A stretch of 38,092 bases of DNA from Lysobacterales bacterium (GTDB lineage Bacteria > Pseudomonadota > Gammaproteobacteria > Xanthomonadales > SZUA-36), in NCBI GenBank assembly GCA_014238945.1, contig JABAAB010000036.1, forward strand, positions 1-38,092, read 5' to 3'. Both the position numbers and the translations under genes were made by a program. Below the pieces are notes generated by a model. That model was not told the origin of the DNA, did not search any database, and worked only from the letters and a program-made list of their open reading frames with translations. Shown here piece by piece: positions 19,182 to 27,622 of this stretch (the first letter of the stretch is position 1; every line of letters starts with the position of its first letter).

Positions 19182-19603
19182 AAACCGGCATGATACTCGT
19201 AGCCCTGATGCTTTTTACACTGTACGCCGTGGCACAGGAGCCCCTGGTCTTCCAGGACCGGCAACAACAGGACCGTTTTGACCAGCTCACCAGGGAACTC
19301 AGATGCCTGGTTTGTCAAAACCAGAACCTGGCCGATTCGGATGCGCCCCTGGCCCAGGATCTTCGCCAGGAGGTGTACGAGATGCTCATGGCCGGACGCA
19401 GTGATGAGCATATCAAGCAATTCCTGGTCGAACGTTACGGTGATTTTGTACTTTACCGGCCACCAGTTCAGACCAACACGTACCTGCTTTGGCTGGCACC
19501 CGTGGTATTGCTTTTAATCGGGGCCTGGATTCTGCGCTCAACCATCAGCAGACGCACCGCTATACTCGCCTCGGATCATGACGGCGAAAATTCGGAACAA
19601 TGA
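19178..19603 (+). CDS. ccmH: Cytochrome c-type biogenesis protein CcmH
   Basis: CcmH is a periplasm-facing thiol oxidoreductase of the haem lyase complex. The 141-residue protein has a signal peptide (about 1-20), the redox motif LRCLVCQNQNLADSDAPLA (Cys43, Cys46), the three-helix domain ending GDFVLYRPP, and a C-terminal membrane segment (about 102-120). It is the short CcmH/CcmL type, with the TPR part encoded separately as ccmI. It overlaps both neighbours by four bases. Confidence 0.95.
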   Translation: MKTGMILVALMLFTLYAVAQEPLVFQDRQQQDRFDQLTRELRCLVCQNQNLADSDAPLAQDLRQEVYEMLMAGRSDEHIKQFLVERYGDFVLYRPPVQTNTYLLWLAPVVLLLIGAWILRSTISRRTAILASDHDGENSEQ

Positions 19604-20625
19604 ACTTCTGGATCCCGGCAATCGCCCTGCTCACAATTCCTGCGATCATCATCAGTTGGCCGTTATTCGCCGGAAAATCCAAAGAGCGAATGACAGGAAT
19701 GTTTGTGCTGCTGATCATGCCACTTGCTGGTCTCTCTCTGTACCAGCAAATTGGAAACCCCGGGGCGATACAGCAGGAAGCGGTTAACGACCAACAGTCA
19801 AGACAGGAACTGCAACATGCCGAGAGTCAGCCATCGGTGCAGGAAATGATCAGCAAATTGCAGCAACGCCTGGCAGACAATCCGGAAGATGCAGATGGAT
19901 GGCTGATACTGGGACGATCACTGAAATCCCTGCAGCGGTATGCTGAAGCCCAAACTGCACTGATTAACGCCAACCGCCTGATGCCGAATCGGCCCCTGAT
20001 CCTGGTTGAACTGGCCGAGGCCAGCCTGTTTGCATCGGGCCAACCCGAGATCACCAGTGATATCCGTCAACTGCTGCTGGATGCACTGGCAATTGAACCG
20101 ATGCAGCAAAAAGGTCTGTGGTTACTGGGTATGGCCCATGCACAGGATGGAAACCATGAACCAGCGATTGAACTGTGGGACAAATTGCGTGGTCAACTGG
20201 ATCCTGCATCCGGAGTTTATCAGGCGGTAACACAGCAGATCGACCTGGCCAGAATCAACCTGGGACAGGTAACTGCTGGCATAGAAATCCCCATCACCAT
20301 AACGATCGATAGCGGGCTTGTCTCTACACTGCCTGAAACTGCCATCCTGTTTGTTTTTGTGCGCCCGAAGGGCGGTACCGGTATGCCACTCGCGGTACAA
20401 CGTCTGTCCCCAAGCCGGTTTCCCTTGTCATTGAACATTAGCGATTCAGACCTGTTGCGCCCGGGCACATCGCTGGGGGGTTATGATGAACTTGATATCA
20501 GCGCCAGAATTTCCATGACCGGCATCGCCAATGCCCTGTCCGGTGACATGTCGGCAGCAATCCATACAATCGACACAGGTGCAATCACAGAAATTGCACT
20601 ACACCTTGATCAGCGTGTACCTTAG
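19600..20625 (+). CDS. ccmI: Cytochrome c-type biogenesis protein CcmI (TPR)
   Basis: CcmI captures apocytochrome c C-termini for the haem lyase. The 341-residue protein begins with two short hydrophobic segments (about 3-20 and 27-45). A TPR region follows at about 70-200 (DNPEDADGWLILGRSLKSLQ, YAEAQTALINANRLMPNRP). A C-terminal domain of beta character contains a stretch like those in other CcmI/CycH proteins (AILFVFVRPKGGTGMPLAV). It ends the ccm operon proper; an MBL-fold gene starts 24 bp later. Confidence 0.92.
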   Translation: MNFWIPAIALLTIPAIIISWPLFAGKSKERMTGMFVLLIMPLAGLSLYQQIGNPGAIQQEAVNDQQSRQELQHAESQPSVQEMISKLQQRLADNPEDADGWLILGRSLKSLQRYAEAQTALINANRLMPNRPLILVELAEASLFASGQPEITSDIRQLLLDALAIEPMQQKGLWLLGMAHAQDGNHEPAIELWDKLRGQLDPASGVYQAVTQQIDLARINLGQVTAGIEIPITITIDSGLVSTLPETAILFVFVRPKGGTGMPLAVQRLSPSRFPLSLNISDSDLLRPGTSLGGYDELDISARISMTGIANALSGDMSAAIHTIDTGAITEIALHLDQRVP

Positions 20626-20649
20626 AGGCACAAAGACGAGGTATAGCGC

Positions 20650-21579
20650 ATGAAATTCCTACTGCCGTTGGCCCTGCTGACTGTCATGATCAGCAGTGTA
20701 TCCGCCCAGGAAAGGAAAATTGAATTCTCGACGGTACAATTGTCAGACACGGTCTACATGCTTGGAGGAAATGGCGGTAATGTCGGAATTTCCACAGGCG
20801 AGGACGGGCTGTACATCATCGACGACAAGGTAGAGCCGGTAAGCACCCAATTGTTGCAGGCGATAAGAAAAATCTCTGACAAACCGATCCGGTTTGTCAT
20901 CAATACACATTATCACTTCGACCACGTCGGTGGTAATGAAATGATCGGAAAGACCGGTTCGACGATTATTTCCCATGACAACATCCGCCAGCGAATGACG
21001 TCAGTGCAGGTCAACAACTTCCTGGAACGTACCTTTCAACCCAGCGCGGAACCTGCCCTGCCCGTGCTGACATTCAACGACCGGATGTCACTGCATTTCA
21101 ATGGAGAGTCAGCCACGGTCTACCATGTTCCCAATGGTCACACCGATGGTGACAGCATAATTTATTTCAGTGGCAGTAACGTCATCCACATGGGTGACAT
21201 GTATTTCAACACCATGTACCCCTATGTTGACCTGGATGCGGGTGGTTCCATCGAAGGCGTCATCGCAGCAGCGGACCTGGCATTGTCACTGGCCGACGAG
21301 GGCACCCGCATTATCCCTGGCCACGGCCCGCTCGCCGTGCTTGAGGATTTAAAGTTTTATCGTGATTACCTGGTCGAGGCCACCGCCAATGTACAGGTAT
21401 TGATAGATGAGGGAATGAATCTTGGCCAGGTCATTGCTGCCCAACCCACGGCCCAGTGGGACGAGGAACTGGGGAGGACCTGGATCACCCCGCCCCAGTT
21501 CGTCAACTTCATATACAGCAGTCTTGAAGACATCCATCGCTACACGCCAGAACCAGCCGAAGCTGTAGCAACAGATTAG
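20650..21579 (+). CDS. Periplasmic metallo-beta-lactamase-fold hydrolase
   Basis: 309 residues with a cleavable signal peptide (MKFLLPLALLTVMISSVSAQ). The zinc motif is NTHYHFDHVGGN, giving His87, His89, Asp91 and His92. Later ligands sit in NGHTDGD, HMGDMYF and IPGHGP, so both metal sites look complete. This is the SoxH/cyclase-like periplasmic MBL type; the substrate cannot be deduced. It follows ccmI by 24 bp on the same strand and may be co-transcribed. It is convergent with trmB, the two stop regions overlapping by four bases. Confidence 0.88.
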   Translation: MKFLLPLALLTVMISSVSAQERKIEFSTVQLSDTVYMLGGNGGNVGISTGEDGLYIIDDKVEPVSTQLLQAIRKISDKPIRFVINTHYHFDHVGGNEMIGKTGSTIISHDNIRQRMTSVQVNNFLERTFQPSAEPALPVLTFNDRMSLHFNGESATVYHVPNGHTDGDSIIYFSGSNVIHMGDMYFNTMYPYVDLDAGGSIEGVIAAADLALSLADEGTRIIPGHGPLAVLEDLKFYRDYLVEATANVQVLIDEGMNLGQVIAAQPTAQWDEELGRTWITPPQFVNFIYSSLEDIHRYTPEPAEAVATD

Positions 21580-22352
21580 ATCCGCTCTTTGGTACCAACT
21601 GTGTCAGCCTGGGACCAGCATTGCTGAAACGACGATGTAATCTTTTCCGATACAACCACCGAGAACAATGCGTGTCCGCGTTCCCTGTATTTCTGTTCAA
21701 ATGGTGATACCACACTGGCAGGACTGAATCGTTGGGCTCGGATGGTCTCAGCAGTTGCCAGACTGACTGCTCGCGCAAACTCGTCAGCATAGATTCCCCA
21801 GTTGGTTCTCATTTCCATTCTCCCGCCCAGTGCGACCAGCTGTGGAAACACCGGGTGGGCGTGCCATCTGCGTAACAGATGACCCGGTTTGGGCCAGGGG
21901 TTGGGATAAAAAATAAAATGGCGTGTTGGTACATGACCATCACGCAGCAACAGACGCCAGAAGGTGGATAAATCTGCTCTCACCAGCCGATAGTTTTTGT
22001 TACCGGATTGATCGCCAAGGTTCGCCGTCCTGGATAATCGATCCTGCGAGCGGTCAACCCCGATAATCAACTGTTGCGGGTACGATTGGGCCAGTATTTG
22101 GGTACTGCTGCCGGTACCGCAGCCCGAGTCCAATACGAATGGACGATCGGCACACAAACAACCGGTTGCCAACAACTCCTGGTAGGCAGCGACACTTGGT
22201 CCGTGAAGAGGCTGGCCCCAGAATGTGTCCAGGTGTCGACGCACATAGTCATCCAGGCGAGGGTGGACCCCGTTCTGGGATGAACGGACAAGACCGGAGT
22301 AGCGAATATTCCCGCGTGGTTGTTCGTGATTCAATCCAGTTGTGGCGCGCAT
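21576..22352 (-). CDS. trmB: tRNA (guanine-N7-)-methyltransferase-like protein TrmB
   Basis: TrmB methylates G46 of tRNA using S-adenosylmethionine. The 258-residue protein shows the SAM motif LDSGCGTGSSTQILA, an acidic strand end GVDRSQDRL, and the TrmB signature FYPNPWPKPGHLLRRWHAHPVF (family form FxDPWPKxxHxKRR). The C-terminal part is less typical, and the usual D of FxDPWPK is N here. It is therefore called TrmB-family with some reserve about activity. It is divergent from the metX-like gene, with 53 bp between the starts, and overlaps the MBL gene end by four bases. Confidence 0.85.
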   Translation of the reverse strand: MRATTGLNHEQPRGNIRYSGLVRSSQNGVHPRLDDYVRRHLDTFWGQPLHGPSVAAYQELLATGCLCADRPFVLDSGCGTGSSTQILAQSYPQQLIIGVDRSQDRLSRTANLGDQSGNKNYRLVRADLSTFWRLLLRDGHVPTRHFIFYPNPWPKPGHLLRRWHAHPVFPQLVALGGRMEMRTNWGIYADEFARAVSLATAETIRAQRFSPASVVSPFEQKYRERGHALFSVVVSEKITSSFQQCWSQADTVGTKERI

Positions 22353-22405
22353 TCCTCTAGCCTACACGGTATCATTGAAAAAAATTGCTTTGCGAACCAC
22401 AATTT

Positions 22406-23524
22406 ATGACATCGGCAACCCGTTTTCTTCACATAGACGAACCCCTGTTGTTAAAACGGGGTGGTGTATTGTCTTCTTACTCGCTGGCCTTTGAAACTTG
22501 GGGCGAGTTGAATAAGGACGAATCCAATGCGGTCCTGATCCTGACCGGACTTTCACCCGATGCGCACGCCGCCTCCAGTTCGTCCGACCCGACACCGGGC
22601 TGGTGGGAACCGATGATCGGCGAAGGTAAACCCATTGACACCGAACGATACTTTGTCATTTGTTTCAACTCACTGGGTAGTTGCAAGGGATCAACCGGGC
22701 CCGCCAGTATCAATCCTGCCACCGGCAAGGCCTACCGTCTGGACTTCCCCGATCTCAGCATCGAAGACATCGCCACCACCGCACACCTGCTGGTACAGCA
22801 CCTGGGCATCGACCGGTTATCCACGATCGTCGGCCCATCCATGGGGGGGATGACCGCCCTCGCCTATCTGCAACAGGTACCTGCTGGCGCACGTCATCAT
22901 TTGTCCATTTCCAGCTCATCCAACTCTGAGCCATTCAGCGTTGCCATCCGTTCATTACAAAGAGAATTGATCGTCTCGGATCTGCAGTGGAATGACGGTA
23001 ACTATGATGATGAGAACTGGCCGGTAAAAGGCATGCGCATGGCCCGCAAACTCGGTATGTTGTCCTATCGCTCGGCGGCAGAATGGCGTACACGGTTCGG
23101 ACGCAGATTACAGGATTATTACCCCAAAGAGTTGTTTGGCATGAACTACGAAGTAGAGTCTTACCTGGAGGCTGCAGCCAGGCGTTTCGTACGTTCATTT
23201 GATCCCTGCAGCTATCTTTACCTGTCACGTTCGATGGATTGGTTTGATGTGACCGAGAACCATCCCGATCTGAAAACTGCGCTGGTCGGAATCAAGCTGG
23301 ATTCAGCCTGCGTCATCGGCGTGGTGACCGACATCCTGTTCCCCATGCACCAACAGGAGGAAATTGCCCAGGCACTGACCGACAACGGTGTTCAGACCCG
23401 GTTCTGGGACCTGCAATCACTGATGGGCCATGATGCCTTTTTGGTTGACTATGATCATTTTTTGCCACTGGTAGGCAATTATTTTGACCAGATCTGGCAG
23501 CAGGATGCACTTTCTAAGGAATGA
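22406..23524 (+). CDS. metX: MetX-family acyltransferase, probable serine or homoserine O-succinyltransferase
   Basis: This alpha/beta-hydrolase-fold enzyme acylates homoserine or serine for methionine or cysteine synthesis. ATG at 22406 is used rather than the TTG-opened frame from 22385, giving 372 residues. The nucleophile is in VGPSMGGMTALAY, the Asp in VVTDILFPMHQQ and the His in LMGHDAFLVDYDHF. Family members usually annotated as homoserine O-acetyltransferase have GGSQGGMQ-type elbows. Here TGLSPDAHA, GWWEPMIGEGKPIDTERYF, NSLGSCKGSTGPASINPATG and YLSRSMDWFD closely match what I recall of Xanthomonas serine O-succinyltransferase. Substrate choice is inference. tRNA-Leu follows 90 bp later. 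Confidence 0.85.
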   Translation: MTSATRFLHIDEPLLLKRGGVLSSYSLAFETWGELNKDESNAVLILTGLSPDAHAASSSSDPTPGWWEPMIGEGKPIDTERYFVICFNSLGSCKGSTGPASINPATGKAYRLDFPDLSIEDIATTAHLLVQHLGIDRLSTIVGPSMGGMTALAYLQQVPAGARHHLSISSSSNSEPFSVAIRSLQRELIVSDLQWNDGNYDDENWPVKGMRMARKLGMLSYRSAAEWRTRFGRRLQDYYPKELFGMNYEVESYLEAAARRFVRSFDPCSYLYLSRSMDWFDVTENHPDLKTALVGIKLDSACVIGVVTDILFPMHQQEEIAQALTDNGVQTRFWDLQSLMGHDAFLVDYDHFLPLVGNYFDQIWQQDALSKE

Positions 23525-23590
23525 ATTTGGTATTTAGGTCTGTATCCTTTCAAATTGCCTGAAAGACTGGCTTAAGACCACATGCCTATA

Positions 23591-23596
23591 TATACT
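23591..23596 (+). promoter_or_regulatory. Candidate -10 box for tRNA-Leu
   Basis: TATACT is followed by a GC-rich stretch (GCGCCTCGC) of the kind seen at stringently controlled stable-RNA promoters, 18 bp before the mature tRNA 5' end. The -35 region is not near consensus. Confidence 0.35.
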
Positions 23597-23614
23597 TTGC
23601 GCCTCGCAAATCCT

Positions 23615-23701
23615 GCCGGAGTGGCGAAATTGGTAGACGCGCTGGACTCAAAATCCAGTTCTGGCAACAGAGTGTCGGTTCGAGTCCGACCTCCGGCACC
23701 A
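23615..23701 (+). tRNA. tRNA-Leu (anticodon CAA)
   Basis: A class II tRNA with acceptor strands GCCGGAG and CTCCGGC, discriminator A at 23698 and encoded CCA at 23699-23701. The anticodon stem CTGGA/TCCAG encloses the loop CTCAAAA with anticodon CAA at 23649-23651, reading UUG. A variable arm follows, then the T arm GTCGG-TTCGAGT-CCGAC. All arms pair by eye. Confidence 0.97.
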
Positions 23702-23798
23702 TTTTAGCGGGTCTTTGGCCCATTTGATGCACCCACACCGTTCTCACCAGGTCCTTATCGGTCCACCTGACATATGCTGACCCCAGCAACAACGAAGC

Positions 23799-23864
23799 TT
23801 AAAGGTGCATAGCCTCATGGACTGATTCCTCAAACACCGAAAATTGTGTGATCTTGTTTGTCAT
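23799..23864 (-). CDS. Possible 21-codon mini-ORF or 5' remnant of a lost gene
   Basis: An ATG at 23864 is preceded, on the minus strand, by AAGGAG with near-ideal spacing. The frame encodes a peptide starting MTNKITQFSVFEES and ends at TAA after 21 codons (stop at 23799-23801). I recognise no family. The strong ribosome site suggests the start of a gene whose body has been deleted or mutated, or a small regulatory peptide. It sits in the 219-bp gap between tRNA-Leu and the hybrid kinase, which holds nothing else I can name. Confidence 0.3.
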   Translation of the reverse strand: MTNKITQFSVFEESVHEAMHL

Positions 23865-23920
23865 TTGGGGATCTCCTTAACAGCAACCCATTTCACTATT
23901 GACCAACTGGCCAGAAACGG

Positions 23921-26722
23921 TTATTTCCGGTTTATTTTCTTCTCCCTAACGGACCTTCCTATCACACGCCTGATGGTTGTCATCAACTGGTCATCACTGG
24001 TTGTGCCCTTGGTCAGGTAGGCTGCAACTTCATTCTCAACTTTCCGGTCCACTTCATTGCCGGTAAAAACAACCACGGGACAAGATTCCTTGATTTCGGT
24101 GATGAGTTCCAAGCCGGAACCATCCGGTAGCTTGACATCGATTATTAGCAAGTCATAATCATTATTGGCCAACAACTCACGTGCACCTTTCAGCGATGAC
24201 GTGTGCTGATAATTCGCTAGTTCCTGGATCATATTTTTCGAAACCTGGACCAGGTCCAGATCATCTTCCACGTGTAATACATTTGCGGAAATTTCATTCC
24301 TTAGTACAAGGTCCAGTGAATTTTTCAACCTGGTACTGTCTATCGGTTTTTGAATCCAGTCTACAACTTCAGTACTGTGTCCCGAAAACTCTGCACGGCC
24401 TGCGGTGGCTGTGGCTGATACAACGACAATAGGCAACCCTTCCATATTTGCATCAGATTTAAGTTCCCGGATCAGGTCTAGCCCATCAACATCAGGTAAA
24501 TCAAGATCAAGTAACAAAGCCATGTAAGAATTCTCTTCCAACAAGGTCCGAGCGCCCGAGGCAGTAGAGACTATGTCGCTGACCAGTCCCTCCTTCCTCA
24601 GCATACCAGCAATCACTTTGGCCACATCCTCATTGTCTTCACAAATCAAAACAAGAGCACCCTCATGCCCTGAACGTAGTAAAAATTTATCATCGGTGAT
24701 TTCCTTCTGTGCCAAGTCGAAGAAAAACACGGTACCTCCTCCTGCTGCAGTAAAGAAATCAATATGGCCATCATGCGCGTCAATGATGACCTTCGATATA
24801 TTCAGACCGAGCCCTGTACCTCCCTTTTCACGCTCATCTGAGCTGTCTGCCTGAGCGAAGCGCTTGAATATTTGTTGACGAAATCCCTCGGAAATTCCCT
24901 CCCCGTGGTCCCTGACAGAAGTTCTAAGCCAACCTTTCCTGGAATTTTCAACAGTGATTTCAATCTCTCCCCCGAGTGGCGAAAATTTAATGGCATTAGA
25001 GATTAGATTGTTCATGACCTGCGATAACCTGAGGTCATCAGCCAACACTTTGGCAACATTCAAAGAAGTCTGGAACTTGAATTTTATGTTCTGGTCTTCC
25101 GCGTACTGCTCATTAAGTCTTATCGAACTGTTAGCCAGATCTATAAGATCAACATCCTTATGTTCGAGTACGATACTGCCAGACTTTAATTTATCCAGGT
25201 CCAGCAAATCGTTGATTAGCCGGATTAAACGCTCGCTATTGCGGTTGGCCACCATGAGCATTTCCATTGCTTTGTTGGGCAAGTCCCCTAAGGCACCGCC
25301 CATCACCAGTCCCAGGGCGCCGCGAATGGATGTCAACGGTGTGCGTAATTCATGACTGACGGTTGAGATAAATTCAGATTTGGTCTTCTCAGCCTCCTTT
25401 CGTGCCGTAATATCCCTGATGACTCCGGTAAATACCAATTCGTTGGCGATGGTTGTTTTGCCGACCGAAAGATCCATTGGAAAGGGAGTCTTGTTCTTGC
25501 GTATTCCGGTGACTTCCCGCCGGATGCCGATGATCCTGTCTTTAGATGTTTCCGAATATCTCTTTAGATAGCCGTCGTGTTGCGACTGGAAGAACTCGGG
25601 CACCAGCATCTTGACATTCTTTCCCAGCATCTCTTCCTCTGTATGACCAAATATGTAAACAACTGCGGGGTTGACTTCCTGAATGGTGCCCCATTCATCG
25701 ATAACAATGATTCCGTCCACAATGTTTTTTACAATCATCAATAACCGTTGCTCGCTGGCAAACAATGCTTCTGCTGATTTAGTCAGTTTGAACTGCATAA
25801 GCTGCGAATTCCGGTAGACTTGTATGTACTCGAGCACCAGGCCCATCAAGGGCACGAAATAAGCAATTACTTTCAGGAAGTGTGCAATATTGAAATAATT
25901 GTCAAATAGAGCTGTCGAGCCAAATGTCATACTCAGCTGAGCCAAAACCTGAGGGATGGCGCTAACGATCAGAGCTTGAGTGAACAGGCTCGGAAAACGT
26001 TTGTATAATTTGGGAAATACCCATATTCCCAACACAAGAAACAAAACCAAGGGGACAGCATCATAAGGTCTTGTCAATATATTTTGAGGGAATATGGTAT
26101 TTGGTAATTCCGCGGAGGTTGCTGATACGTGACTGAGGGTGTATGCAATAACACCAAATATAGCACTGGTCATTAACACAAACACGATGTTCGATTTATT
26201 TCTGGATTGCTCTCGCCGCAACAGAAGCAGCCCTGCGCCAACAATCATGATCAGGGCATTGAACATTCTGCAAATTGCCCAGGTGAACGGAATGAGATCC
26301 TGGTTGTCCGCAACAGCTTGTATGAGTCGATCTGGCGCCAGGGTGTGGAAAGCATCCATGCAGCCAGCCATGAAAAAAGCCACACCAATGATTGGCGTGG
26401 TCAAATCACGAGTAATGCTGAAGTGGGTGAAAGCCAGTATTGCCAGATTCAGGGCAACTATGAAAGCTGTCCATTCCAACAAGGAATGAACAAACGCACC
26501 CCTGAGTAACCCATAAGACTGTTCGACCATCGAAACGCTTGAGTCATTCAGTAATGCAGTGGGAGCAACTGCTATTTCGCGCGAGTCGAAACTAATACCG
26601 AATAAATTCAACAAAAATGGCAGTACGCTGATCACAATGACCAGTGCGATCAGCACAATTGGTAAACGCCCTTCAAGCAGGCTTGAACGGTTAAAGTCTC
26701 CCTTATTTGTGCTCATGACCAT
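23921..26722 (-). CDS. Membrane-bound hybrid sensor histidine kinase with two C-terminal receiver domains
   Basis: 933 residues. An N-terminal membrane sensor of about seven to eight helices (about 18-310) resembles MASE3 (GVAFFMAGCMDAFHTLAPD, then FDNYFNIAHFLKVIAYFVPL). A PAS domain follows (about 325-440: IIVIDEWGTIQEVNPAVVYIFG). Next are HisKA with the phospho-His in FISTVSHELRTPLTSIRG and HATPase_c (NLISNAIKFSP, GGTGLGLNISK). The C-terminus has two receivers, with phospho-Asp residues at about 739 (LLLDLDLPDVDG) and 862 (LIIDVKLPDGSG). There is no HPt domain in the protein, but a separate HPt gene lies 0.5 kb upstream. Met3 (26716) is an equally good start. The bases look AT-richer than the ccm region. 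Confidence 0.93.
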   Translation of the reverse strand: MVMSTNKGDFNRSSLLEGRLPIVLIALVIVISVLPFLLNLFGISFDSREIAVAPTALLNDSSVSMVEQSYGLLRGAFVHSLLEWTAFIVALNLAILAFTHFSITRDLTTPIIGVAFFMAGCMDAFHTLAPDRLIQAVADNQDLIPFTWAICRMFNALIMIVGAGLLLLRREQSRNKSNIVFVLMTSAIFGVIAYTLSHVSATSAELPNTIFPQNILTRPYDAVPLVLFLVLGIWVFPKLYKRFPSLFTQALIVSAIPQVLAQLSMTFGSTALFDNYFNIAHFLKVIAYFVPLMGLVLEYIQVYRNSQLMQFKLTKSAEALFASEQRLLMIVKNIVDGIIVIDEWGTIQEVNPAVVYIFGHTEEEMLGKNVKMLVPEFFQSQHDGYLKRYSETSKDRIIGIRREVTGIRKNKTPFPMDLSVGKTTIANELVFTGVIRDITARKEAEKTKSEFISTVSHELRTPLTSIRGALGLVMGGALGDLPNKAMEMLMVANRNSERLIRLINDLLDLDKLKSGSIVLEHKDVDLIDLANSSIRLNEQYAEDQNIKFKFQTSLNVAKVLADDLRLSQVMNNLISNAIKFSPLGGEIEITVENSRKGWLRTSVRDHGEGISEGFRQQIFKRFAQADSSDEREKGGTGLGLNISKVIIDAHDGHIDFFTAAGGGTVFFFDLAQKEITDDKFLLRSGHEGALVLICEDNEDVAKVIAGMLRKEGLVSDIVSTASGARTLLEENSYMALLLDLDLPDVDGLDLIRELKSDANMEGLPIVVVSATATAGRAEFSGHSTEVVDWIQKPIDSTRLKNSLDLVLRNEISANVLHVEDDLDLVQVSKNMIQELANYQHTSSLKGARELLANNDYDLLIIDVKLPDGSGLELITEIKESCPVVVFTGNEVDRKVENEVAAYLTKGTTSDDQLMTTIRRVIGRSVREKKINRK

Positions 26723-26828
26723 TATCGTCTATTGGGCCTGACAGGTTGTCTCCCAGCTAATTATTGCCAAACGGTAAGATAATTTATTGAATCCTAAACC
26801 TCAATGGTTGTTTTGACTGTTCAGGCAA

Positions 26829-27218
26829 TTACACCTGTTTATCCCAGATATCTTGAACATCTTGTGCCAGGGTCATGGGATCAAAGGGCTTGGAGATCAC
26901 ACCCGCTGCCCCCATTTTCAAATATTTTTCAACCTCGTGTGTTTGAATTTTCGCTGTCATGAAAACCACCGGCGTGTCACTCAGTTCAGGAAATTTGCGC
27001 AACGCATTCATCGTGCTGGGACCATCCATTCCGGGCATCATCACGTCCAGAATCATCAGGTCCGGTTCAAATCCAGGTCCTTTTTTAACCGCCTCGAATC
27101 CATCACAACACACCTCGAGATTAAATCCTCCAAGAGCATTCAATGCCATTTCGGTTACGGTTCGAATATCCGGTTCATCCTCCACATAGAGAATTCGCTT
27201 GAGAATTTGTTTTGGCAT
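26829..27218 (-). CDS. Single-domain response regulator
   Basis: 129 residues, only a receiver domain. The acidic pair is in YVEDEPDIRT (11-20), the phospho-acceptor is Asp58 (LMILDVMMPGMDG), the Thr is in VVFMTAKI and the Lys in VISKPFDP. There is no output domain, so it acts by protein contact or as a phosphate shuttle or sink. It lies between the HPt gene and the hybrid kinase (106 bp away) on the same strand. Confidence 0.93.
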   Translation of the reverse strand: MPKQILKRILYVEDEPDIRTVTEMALNALGGFNLEVCCDGFEAVKKGPGFEPDLMILDVMMPGMDGPSTMNALRKFPELSDTPVVFMTAKIQTHEVEKYLKMGAAGVISKPFDPMTLAQDVQDIWDKQV

Positions 27219-27239
27219 GTCAGATATTGTTCCAATACA

Positions 27240-27620
27240 TCAAGCTATCTTTCCTGTAGTTTGTTCCAGCCAGTTTGCCAAAGCACCATCAAAAGTCTTG
27301 CATAGTTCCTGAAACAGTTCATCGAAACGGGCCAACTCGGCCGGTTTTATCTGCTTGACCGAATGGATTTGAACCAGAAAAGATTCCAAATTTCTCGCCG
27401 CACCCGTTATAGCTGGAAATCCATATAATCCCCCGGAACCTGCCAACTTGTGAAACAGCTCCTTTAGCTCCTCTGCATCTGACTCATCATAAGGCTGGCT
27501 GATTAGGTGCTGCCATGCCTTCGCTATGGCCTTCTTCTTGATTGGCAGGCTGTCCACATAACCCTGTCTTATTATTAATAATTGCGCATTAAATTTCGCT
27601 TTGGACTTATTTTCACCCAT
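27240..27620 (-). CDS. HPt-domain phosphotransfer protein
   Basis: 126 residues, all alpha by appearance. The phosphotransfer motif is ELFHKLAGSGGLYGF with His57, and the following helix (ITGAARNLESFL) is as in HPt domains. Such proteins relay phosphate between receivers. Its start lies 2 bp after the stop of the upstream receiver gene, and the next receiver gene starts 21 bp after its own stop. It supplies the transfer module missing from the hybrid kinase of this cluster. Confidence 0.88.
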   Translation of the reverse strand: MGENKSKAKFNAQLLIIRQGYVDSLPIKKKAIAKAWQHLISQPYDESDAEELKELFHKLAGSGGLYGFPAITGAARNLESFLVQIHSVKQIKPAELARFDELFQELCKTFDGALANWLEQTTGKIA

Positions 27621-27622
27621 TA

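Noticed and set aside
18515-19420. 301-codon minus-strand open frame opposite ccmG/ccmH
   Set aside because: It lies antisense to two clearly recognised ccm genes and shows no family motif or ribosome site, so it is a shadow frame.
13950-20625. ccm genes as a horizontally acquired unit
   Set aside because: Gene order, tight overlaps and composition look ordinary for gammaproteobacteria, and no mobile signature flanks the operon.
23586-23792. Minus-strand open frame of 68 codons across tRNA-Leu
   Set aside because: Its C-terminal half is simply the antisense of the tRNA (the familiar VGLEPT...SPARLPI pattern), a known annotation artefact.
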